Virus record (IMG/VR): IMGVR_UViG_3300012356_000005
Coordinates: 1-27,018 of that record
DNA: 27,018 nucleotides
Strand: one strand, 5' to 3'
Source of the DNA: a virus
The translations under genes were made by a program, and so were the position numbers. A model generated the notes under the pieces. It saw nothing but the letters and a program-made list of their open reading frames with translations, made no database searches and was not told where the DNA came from. Shown here piece by piece: positions 20,562 through 27,018 of the stretch (positions are counted from its first letter, which is position 1; every line of letters starts with the position of its first letter).

Positions 20562-22121
20562 ATGACTATTCTCTCTTGGGCTCTCGCGAATGAGAAGTTC
20601 GTCGGCCTGAATCATCCGACATTCGGCGACGTTGTCAATCGACCGCTTCGTCAGATGCTCAGCCTATCGGGTCGTGACCCGGATGCGGCGTTCACTGGGT
20701 TACGTCCGGTATTCAACGTCAAGTCCTACGGTGCGCCTTGGGACGGCGTGAATGACGACGCGCCGTTCGTCAACGCTGCCGCATCGGCAGCGTTCGCGGC
20801 AGGAGGCGGCGACGTGGTATTTCCGGCAGGTACTGGCATCACCGGGGCATCGTTAATCCTCTATCCTAAGGTCCACTATGTCGGAGCCGGACGCGAGGCG
20901 ACGATCATAAAGGCGAAGCCGGGTACGGCGGTTGACGTCTTCAAGGGGAACAACTACGATTCGCTCACGGGGACAAACAGCGCCGATGGCGCGTATGCCT
21001 GGGCGATTCGCCACTTGACGATCGACGGAAACTCTGGCGCGGGAGCCACCGGTGTCGGGGTGAAGGTCTATGGATACTCGTTCGACGTGCAGAATGTCGC
21101 GATCCGCTTCTGCTCAGGCGATGGCTGGCTCTCCGAGTGGGGCACCGCAACGACGCCATCGCCCAACCGCTCAGACTTCATGGAGTCCGTCGTAATCGGC
21201 CTGCGGTCACACGACAATGGCGGCTGGGGAATACACTGGAAGGGACCGCACGACAGCTATCTCGCCTTCTGCGTGGCGGCTCTGAACGGCAACGGCATCT
21301 GGAATGATGGCGCGGGCGACGCCGTATTCATGCACGGCTGCCACGTGTGGGGCTCCAACACGATCGTCGGCTTCCAACTCGATCACATCACCCATTGCAC
21401 GGAGTGCTACGCCGAGCCAGCAGGCACCAACGCCATTGGCTTCGCGATTAACGCTCAGCAGTGCCAGCTTGAGGCATGCCGGGCGTCCAGTTCCTCCATC
21501 GGTTACGAGATGCAGGCGGGGGGGAACCACTGCCGCGTGAAGGGCGTCTCGTCAGGCAACGGAACGGGACTCAAGATCACCAACCCGGCCAGCGCGAACG
21601 ATGTTGACCTGATGATCCAGTCGCCCACTGTGTCGCCGATCACGTTCAACGGGACCGACGCTGGTGGTCACGTCATCACGGCGCATGTCGACGGCTTCAC
21701 TGGATCCGTCATCAGCGGTACGCCCTCGGGCGCGACGACGCTCAAGCTGTACACAAGCGGCGGTACGACGGGTGGCCAGGAGAAGGGTTCGATCATGGCG
21801 CCTACCGCATGGGCGCGAGTTGACCTTGCGGACGGTGCATCCGTAGCGATCGACGCGTCGAAGGGAAACTGGTTCCGGTTTGCGCCCAGCACGACGGGGG
21901 CAAAGACGATCCAGTTCCCGACCAACCTGGTTCAGGGACAGCCGTTCATCTTCGAGTGCTTCAACAACAGTGGCGGTACCATCACGCTGACGTTTGCCGC
22001 AGGTTGGCACGTGGGGTGGACCGATCCAGCCGGCGGCAAGGTGCGCGCATTGCTTGCCGTGGCAGAGAACAATCCCCCGACGGTGCTGATCCAGATCGGC
22101 GCCGTATCACCGGATACTTGA
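20562..22121 (+). CDS. Tailspike/fibre with pectate-lyase-like beta-helix
   Basis: 519 residues, starting on the base after the previous TAG. Residues about 48-90 (FNVKSYGAPWDGVNDDAPFV, ASAAFAAGGGDVVFPAG) match the start of the Pectate_lyase_3 family: a right-handed beta-helix found in phage depolymerases. Later repeats (AIRHLTIDGNSG, FMESVVIGLRSHDNGGWG) continue the helix. The first 40 residues (SWALANEKFVGLNHPTFGDV, NRPLRQML) are shared with the next gene and probably attach it to the virion. The last 120 residues form a different beta-rich domain. Likely role: binding or cutting of host surface polysaccharide. Confidence 0.78.
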   Translation: MTILSWALANEKFVGLNHPTFGDVVNRPLRQMLSLSGRDPDAAFTGLRPVFNVKSYGAPWDGVNDDAPFVNAAASAAFAAGGGDVVFPAGTGITGASLILYPKVHYVGAGREATIIKAKPGTAVDVFKGNNYDSLTGTNSADGAYAWAIRHLTIDGNSGAGATGVGVKVYGYSFDVQNVAIRFCSGDGWLSEWGTATTPSPNRSDFMESVVIGLRSHDNGGWGIHWKGPHDSYLAFCVAALNGNGIWNDGAGDAVFMHGCHVWGSNTIVGFQLDHITHCTECYAEPAGTNAIGFAINAQQCQLEACRASSSSIGYEMQAGGNHCRVKGVSSGNGTGLKITNPASANDVDLMIQSPTVSPITFNGTDAGGHVITAHVDGFTGSVISGTPSGATTLKLYTSGGTTGGQEKGSIMAPTAWARVDLADGASVAIDASKGNWFRFAPSTTGAKTIQFPTNLVQGQPFIFECFNNSGGTITLTFAAGWHVGWTDPAGGKVRALLAVAENNPPTVLIQIGAVSPDT

Positions 22122-22122
22122 T

Positions 22123-24243
22123 ATGACCGCTATCTCCTGGGTTCTCTCGACCGATCGCTTCGTGGGCCGCAACAACGCGGTCTACGCGGACGTGCTCAAC
22201 CGTCCGCTGCGCGCGCTCCTCACGCAGTGGGGATACGACCCGGACGGCACGGACTTCTCGATGCCGACCGTCTATGCGCACACGTTCGCGGGCGCGAACG
22301 GTGGTCTCAAGATCCAGGCCGCCATCACGGCGGTCGCAGCGGCGGGGGGTGGGGTCGTGGACTGTCAGGGTCTTACCGGCGCGCAGACGTTGGACGTCAA
22401 CCTCTTCGCCAACGTGACGTCTGAGACGCCGTTGAAACTAATCTTCGGCGCATCAATCTGGACCGTGGCGACGACCGGTTCCCAGCAGCCCTGGGGCAAG
22501 CTGACCGTCGCGCTGAACAACACGACGTTCGTCCTCGCGGACGGCACCGTGGCCTGGTTCCTCTGGGACTTCAGTGTACATGTAGCGGGAGGCTCCGCCG
22601 TCGTGACCAACGGCTCAGCGGACATCACGATATCAGTCGTTCCGTCCGGCGTTCCGCTGGACGTCGGTCGTGCCATCTCGATCTTCGGACACCTGGCGGA
22701 GCACGGCGGGCGAGACAACTCGACGCTGAGCGCTGATATCACGTCGACGCAGACGACGATCGCGTTGGTCTCAACGACGGGACTAGCGAATGGGCATTAC
22801 ATAAAGATGGAGAACGAGATCTGTCGCATAGGCACCGTGGACAGTGCCACGCAGATCTCCGGGTGCATCCGTGGGGACCAGGGAACCGTTAACGCTTCTC
22901 ACCTTAGCGGCGTTGCAACCGATCGGGTCGTCTACCAGAGCTACGAGATCAAGGCGGTCAACGGCTCGATCGTGACGCTTGACGAGCCGTTCGCCGGAAT
23001 ATCTAGCACCGGGACGCGCAGCCTGAAGGTGGGACCGCGTGACGTATCCTTCGAGGGCGTCGGGACATTTGACGGCAGCAAGCCTCCCACCAACTCACCC
23101 AACAACGCCGGATGCATCGGCTTCTACAATGGGACCAACCTTAAGGTCGCTCGGACCATCACCATCAAGTCCTGGGATCACATCGGAGTGTTCACACGGC
23201 AGGCACGCCATGCGGAGGTCGACGGCACGTATCGCGACATGGGCTGGCCCCTAGAAGCGCTCGGATTCTCCGTTATATTCATGCATGGGTCGAAACACTG
23301 CACGGCCTACGGGGAGTACGAGAACTGCAACTACGGCCCCGCGACCGATGACCGGACCACCTCACCATCGATCGATGACAACGCCACGGTGGGGTGTGTC
23401 CTTAAGCCCCGCAGCATCCGTCACGTTCACGGCGGCGTGATCTCCGAGGGCTCGATCAACTGCTACGCTGACGTTCCCTACGTCTTTGATTGGGGCTTGG
23501 GCGGCAGCGGGTTCGCACTTTCGATGACGGGCTCGCCGCAGTGGGTCACGTCACCGACGATCGTTGGCCAGGTTGGCCTCCTGGGCTACGCCTCGCCAGC
23601 CGCCAACGCGGTCCTGATCAGCGGAACACCGAGTGACGGGTGCGTGGTCGTCTACCGAAACAGCGCCGGGACTGTTAGCGGCACGCTGCCGAACGGCGTA
23701 CACGTTGTGGGAGCCTCGATCACGGTCAAGGTCGCTGGCACGACGCGGTTTAGTCTTCCCATCAGCGGCCCGATCACCTTTGGCGACTCGGTCGCGGTGA
23801 CCGGCAATTTCACGGCCACCGGCACCATCGGCGTCATCGGGGGCGTCGGGGCGACGCTCGGAGGCGGCGGCCAAGCCAAACTAAACCTGGACGGCGTGGC
23901 GGCCACGTTCGCTGCGGGCGAGATGGGAATCGGTGCGAGCGTCGGCAACATGAACTATTACGCCCGGGGGTCACATAATTTGGGGAACGCTACCACGGGT
24001 ATCACCCAATTCAGCATCTCGAACGCTGGCATCATTAATGCGGTCACGGGAAATTACCGTGTGGCTGGCGTCGACGTCGTCAAGACGCGTAAGACGGGCT
24101 ACACGAACCTCATGACCGGCACGGCCAACCGCGCCACGGCGTACGACACATCAACGATCACCCTCGTCCAACTCGCCGAGCGCGTCAAGGCGATCGAGGA
24201 CGACCTCCACGCCACGGCCGGACACGGCCTGATCGGAGTCTAA
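22123..24243 (+). CDS. Second tailspike/fibre protein
   Basis: 706 residues. The N-terminal 40 residues (SWVLSTDRFVGRNNAVYADV, NRPLRALL) match those of the preceding gene. Then comes a beta-helix-like middle (GGLKIQAAITAVAAAGGGVV, VSFEGVGTFDGS, ARTITIKSWDHIG) and a C-terminal part ending RVKAIEDDLHATAGHGLIG. Such an ending (ATAYDTSTITLVQLAERVKA) is common in phage fibres. Other inserted parts (LADGTVAWFLWDFSV) suggest a composite protein. It is probably a second receptor-binding protein carried on the same attachment site. Catalytic residues are not identified. Confidence 0.7.
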   Translation: MTAISWVLSTDRFVGRNNAVYADVLNRPLRALLTQWGYDPDGTDFSMPTVYAHTFAGANGGLKIQAAITAVAAAGGGVVDCQGLTGAQTLDVNLFANVTSETPLKLIFGASIWTVATTGSQQPWGKLTVALNNTTFVLADGTVAWFLWDFSVHVAGGSAVVTNGSADITISVVPSGVPLDVGRAISIFGHLAEHGGRDNSTLSADITSTQTTIALVSTTGLANGHYIKMENEICRIGTVDSATQISGCIRGDQGTVNASHLSGVATDRVVYQSYEIKAVNGSIVTLDEPFAGISSTGTRSLKVGPRDVSFEGVGTFDGSKPPTNSPNNAGCIGFYNGTNLKVARTITIKSWDHIGVFTRQARHAEVDGTYRDMGWPLEALGFSVIFMHGSKHCTAYGEYENCNYGPATDDRTTSPSIDDNATVGCVLKPRSIRHVHGGVISEGSINCYADVPYVFDWGLGGSGFALSMTGSPQWVTSPTIVGQVGLLGYASPAANAVLISGTPSDGCVVVYRNSAGTVSGTLPNGVHVVGASITVKVAGTTRFSLPISGPITFGDSVAVTGNFTATGTIGVIGGVGATLGGGGQAKLNLDGVAATFAAGEMGIGASVGNMNYYARGSHNLGNATTGITQFSISNAGIINAVTGNYRVAGVDVVKTRKTGYTNLMTGTANRATAYDTSTITLVQLAERVKAIEDDLHATAGHGLIGV

Positions 24244-24245
24244 AC

Positions 24246-24458
24246 ATGCCCGCCCTCAAGATCACCGAACGTCAAGCGGAGCTGTTCCGGCGCTTACAGG
24301 CCAACCTCGGCCAGGCACAGCGCGAGATGCAGCTCGTCACAGCAGCCATCCTCAGCGGTCACGACGTCGTTGACGCTGAAGACATCCAGCTCGTCTGCGA
24401 GCCGGGCGCTCCGCCCTTGCTCGTCTACCAGGTGCCGGCGCTGCCGGCGCAGGAGTAA
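24246..24458 (+). CDS. Small helical protein downstream of tailspike
   Basis: 70 residues, ATG 24246 with GGAG at 24235-24238. N-terminal helix (ITERQAELFRRLQANLGQAQ) looks amphipathic; the rest includes DVVDAEDIQLVCEPGAPP. No signal or membrane segment. The size and place recall small proteins accompanying fibres; function unknown. Its AGGAG tail (24451-24455) serves the next gene. Confidence 0.55.
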   Translation: MPALKITERQAELFRRLQANLGQAQREMQLVTAAILSGHDVVDAEDIQLVCEPGAPPLLVYQVPALPAQE

Positions 24459-24460
24459 CC

Positions 24461-24853
24461 ATGGCCACCCCGCAGAGCATCCGAAACTACGTCCCGGGCG
24501 ACGACCTGCAGATCGTCGTGACCGTCTCGAACCTCGACCCGTCTGACGCGCTCGTCAAGGCATGGCTGACCGTCAAGGCCAGCGAGGCTGACGCCGATCC
24601 CGGCGCGCTGCAGAAAATCATCACGACGACGCTCGGCACGTCCGGCCAGATCACGGCAGACGGCAGCGTGGCCCAGGGTAATGGTGTAGCGACGATGAAC
24701 TTCCTGGTCCTGGCGACCGAGTCGCTCGCGCTCGGCACGCGCCGCTACGTGCACGATGTACAGGTGAAGACCGCCGCTGGCAAGATCTATACCGCGCAGT
24801 ATGGGGACTTCGGCCCGCCGGCTTTCCCCGGCATAACGAGCGCCACGAGCTGA
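24461..24853 (+). CDS. Small beta-rich minor tail protein
   Basis: 130 residues, ATG 24461 with AGGAG at 24451-24455. YVPGDDLQIVVTVSNLDPSD, then KAWLTVKASEADADPGA and RRYVHDVQVKTAAGKIYTAQ has the outline of a small Ig-like domain found in phage tail-tip proteins (resembling the N-terminal domain of baseplate upper proteins). The resemblance is to pattern only. It lies between two fibre genes and a minor tail protein, fitting a tip role. Confidence 0.6.
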   Translation: MATPQSIRNYVPGDDLQIVVTVSNLDPSDALVKAWLTVKASEADADPGALQKIITTTLGTSGQITADGSVAQGNGVATMNFLVLATESLALGTRRYVHDVQVKTAAGKIYTAQYGDFGPPAFPGITSATS

Positions 24854-24854
24854 G

Positions 24855-26543
24855 ATGACGTCGGAGCGCGTCTTTCGGATCCTCTGGGGACCAACCCTGG
24901 AAAGCTCGCTCGACTTCACCTGGCCGGTTGTGGGGTCGATGCCGCTGCATTGGCGCGCACCACGGGCGCAGTCCCAACTGATCACGAACGGAACGAGCAG
25001 CGTCGCGTGGATCACTGGCCGGTACTACCGCTTGAGGGTCACTGCGCAGTACTTTGCCGCACAGCAGAACTTTGGGTCGACCGGCCTCCAGGCGTTCCTC
25101 GATTGGGCCGCGGACTCGAATTCCTTTACGCTTGTCCCGAACATCGCGACGCCTACGATCACCGTGCCCGGCTGCTACCTTGAAGGCCCGTTCACGAGCT
25201 TGAATCCCGTCCTGGAGAAAGACTCGACGCAGACGCTCGACCTGACCATCTTACACCCGACGCAGGACGTGGGCCTTGCGTGGCGGGGCCTGTTCTTTGA
25301 GTATGCGACCGGCGGTAGCCTCTCCGATCCGCTCGCCTACACATTCTCGCGTGCGAGCATCGCGTACGAGATCAACAACCAGGGATACCTGACCCAGCTC
25401 GCGTCCGGCGTCCTCGCCGACGGGCACACGCCCTCCCCGGTGGGCGACGGGCTGCAGGGCACGCTAGTCCGGAGCGCGATCACGAACGATGTGACTTTCC
25501 CCGAGGCGCTCGACAACGCCGCCTGGGACAAGACGGACAACGTCACGATCACGGCGAACAGCACCATCTATAAGGCGCCCGACCAGGCGTCGACGGCGGA
25601 CACGGTCGTCGAGACAGCGACCGTGACGGTCACACACACCGTCAAGTCCGCCACGTGGACTATCGTCTCGGCTGACGTCGTCACGTGCCTGGCGTTCGTG
25701 AAGAATCTCGGACGGTTCAGGGGCGTCCTGGCGATCGGCGACACGACGCGCACGAACGCCGTCGGGGTGATCTACGACCTGCACGCGGGCACGGTAGCAT
25801 CGTTCACGGCGGGTGCCGGGACGCTCGCTGCCTCAAAGATCGTGCCGCTCGCCAACGGCTGGTTCCTGCTCTGGTTCCGGGGCCAGGTGAACGGCGGCGT
25901 GACGACCGCGCAGCTCTCGCTCCGTCTCCGGGACGGCTCGGGCAACGAGACCTACACGGGCGACGCCGCGAGCGGCACGTTCCTCTGGGGCGCGTCCGCC
26001 GTGCACGGCGCGGCGAACCTGCTCCCGGGCTACGCGCAGGCCTCCGGGGTCGCGGACCTGCTCTACGCGCCGTTCACGAGTACCCCGACGAACCTGAACA
26101 ACGCGACTATCTACGTTCGCGCTCTCCGGCCGTTCTGGGCGGACGCCGCCGGCACCTTCGGCGTGTTCCCGGGCCTATTCGCCGTTGGGCGTGGCGCCTC
26201 GGGCACGGACCCGAGCATCACTATCTTCGGGGACAGCGCGAACCGAAACCTGATCGGCCTGATCCGGACGGGCTCGGGCGACTCGCAGACGGTGGGCCAG
26301 GCGATCCCGGCCGGTGTATCCTTCGACGCCATCGTGCAGGTCAAGAACCTCCTGACGGGCGGACAGGCAGCGCTCGACGTCGGGGCCGGCCTCGGCGCGT
26401 TCGCGACCGCAGCGCCCGCGATCACCGCCTTCGGCGCGGCGAGCATCCGCATCGGACAGTATACCGCCCCGTGGGACGGACCCGTCATGACCGTGAAGAT
26501 CGCGCCCGGTCTCGTCTCGCTTGCGGACATGAGGGCACGATGA
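24855..26543 (+). CDS. Minor tail protein, two-domain (tip domain plus carbohydrate-binding-like region)
   Basis: 562 residues, directly after the previous stop. Residues 1-150 (VFRILWGPTLESSLDFTWPV, GLQAFLDWAADSNSFTLVPN) are paralogous to the next gene; shared features include FRILWG/VQFLWG, FQAFLDW, D-NSF-FVP, VPGC-L--PF and GLAWRGL-FE. The rest (DNAAWDKTDNVTITANS, LAFVKNLGRFRGVLAIGD) has a repeated beta domain common in phage fibre proteins with carbohydrate-binding or concanavalin-like folds. So the protein may combine a tail-tip base and a receptor-facing domain. Confidence 0.6.
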   Translation: MTSERVFRILWGPTLESSLDFTWPVVGSMPLHWRAPRAQSQLITNGTSSVAWITGRYYRLRVTAQYFAAQQNFGSTGLQAFLDWAADSNSFTLVPNIATPTITVPGCYLEGPFTSLNPVLEKDSTQTLDLTILHPTQDVGLAWRGLFFEYATGGSLSDPLAYTFSRASIAYEINNQGYLTQLASGVLADGHTPSPVGDGLQGTLVRSAITNDVTFPEALDNAAWDKTDNVTITANSTIYKAPDQASTADTVVETATVTVTHTVKSATWTIVSADVVTCLAFVKNLGRFRGVLAIGDTTRTNAVGVIYDLHAGTVASFTAGAGTLAASKIVPLANGWFLLWFRGQVNGGVTTAQLSLRLRDGSGNETYTGDAASGTFLWGASAVHGAANLLPGYAQASGVADLLYAPFTSTPTNLNNATIYVRALRPFWADAAGTFGVFPGLFAVGRGASGTDPSITIFGDSANRNLIGLIRTGSGDSQTVGQAIPAGVSFDAIVQVKNLLTGGQAALDVGAGLGAFATAAPAITAFGAASIRIGQYTAPWDGPVMTVKIAPGLVSLADMRAR

Positions 26544-27018
26544 CCGTAACCACGATCACAGGCCCCGGCCGCGTTGTACAGTTCCTCTGGGGCGTGCGGC
26601 TCCAGAACACGTTCACGTTCAGCTACCCGCTGGCCGTGGACGAGCCACGGTTCTGGCGCCAGGTCCGGAAGGGCTCGGAGCAGGTGGTGATGAACAACCT
26701 CGCCGAGTCGTGGACCACGGCGCGTGACTACTTTGCGACTCTGAAAGTCCGCTGGGTCCCGCTCGCGCAGTGGGCCGGCCACGCCGGGTTTCAGGCGTTC
26801 CTCGACTGGTGCACCGATGGGAACAGCTTCTCCTTCGTGCCGGACGCCGTCAACGCGCCGCAGTTCGTGGTCCCGGGCTGCCTGCTCCTGGAGCCGTTCG
26901 ACGCGCCCAGCGTGGTGATGGAGCCCGACGGCTCGCAGCAGGTCACGATCACATTCCGGAACCCGACCTTCGACCTCGGGCTGGCGTGGCGCGGGCTCTG
27001 GTTCGAGCTGACGCCCGG
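26540..27018 (+). CDS. Minor tail protein (paralog of preceding N-terminal domain; 3' end outside window)
   Basis: ATG 26540 overlaps the previous TGA (ATGA); the frame is open to the window edge (159 complete codons). It resembles the first 150 residues of the previous protein: VVQFLWGVRLQNTFTFSYPL, FQAFLDWCTDGNSFSFVP, VPGCLLLEPF and LGLAWRGLWFEL. It begins without the long C-terminal part, but more may follow beyond the edge. Probably a structural tip domain; the two form a tandem duplication. Confidence 0.6.
   Translation, partial: MTVTTITGPGRVVQFLWGVRLQNTFTFSYPLAVDEPRFWRQVRKGSEQVVMNNLAESWTTARDYFATLKVRWVPLAQWAGHAGFQAFLDWCTDGNSFSFVPDAVNAPQFVVPGCLLLEPFDAPSVVMEPDGSQQVTITFRNPTFDLGLAWRGLWFELTP

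Noticed and set aside
1-27018. Whole-genome stop-codon reassignment (for example TAG or TAA as sense)
   Set aside because: TAA, TAG and TGA all end convincing genes across the window, often at tight overlaps with the next start; only two in-frame stops look out of place.

Overview
This window is a stretch of a tailed double-stranded DNA bacteriophage (or prophage) genome. It carries most of the head and tail structural region, and nearly every gene reads on the + strand. The terminase nuclease domain, a portal of the DUF4055 type, a scaffold, a P22-type coat protein, a tail-tube protein, an overlapping tail-chaperone pair and a tape measure lie in the usual order. No contractile sheath gene is seen, so a long non-contractile (siphovirus-like) tail is the best reading. 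The DNA is GC-rich (roughly 60% by eye), codons favour G/C in third position, and starts often carry AGGAG/GGAGG sites. These point to a bacterial host with a GC-rich genome; the host genus cannot be told from the sequence.

Layout. 1-1257: C-terminal part of the large terminase and two small genes. 1258-3434: a promoter-like site, a small protein, a beta-rich virion protein and a chain of tiny overlapping basic proteins. 3397-3981 (minus strand): a GIY-YIG homing endonuclease. 4115-5989: portal, whose frame is interrupted by an in-frame TAA at codon 23. 5990-9486: six probable virion proteins (decoration or fibre-like), the last built from a 21-residue tandem repeat. 9487-9634: a second promoter-like site with a perfect 16-bp palindrome in its spacer. 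9635-11766: scaffold and major capsid protein. 11853-13770: a putative decoration protein, two related low-complexity proteins and a small basic protein. 13776-14135: a LAGLIDADG-like endonuclease. 14176-16234: neck and tail-completion genes, the first interrupted by an in-frame TAG. 16231-20222: tail tube, tail-assembly chaperones and tape measure. 20223-24243: a small repeat protein and two tailspike or fibre proteins sharing an N-terminal module. 24246-27018: small tail proteins and two paralogous minor tail proteins, the last cut by the window edge.

How it works together. The portal, scaffold and coat build the procapsid and the terminase fills it. The neck and terminator proteins join it to a tail made of tube protein around the tape measure with help from the chaperones. 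The tailspike and fibre proteins at the tip probably bind or cut host surface polysaccharide. Genes are tightly packed (ATGA, TAATG and TAAATG junctions are common), so translation is probably coupled.

The most unusual observations are as follows. Two essential-looking structural genes each carry one in-frame stop in the same local context (TTC CTG TAR), each lies next to a homing-endonuclease gene, and neither has a usable restart. A protein has an exact 21-residue repeat. A phage promoter motif is repeated ahead of separate gene blocks. Strong hairpins without U-tracts follow major structural genes.
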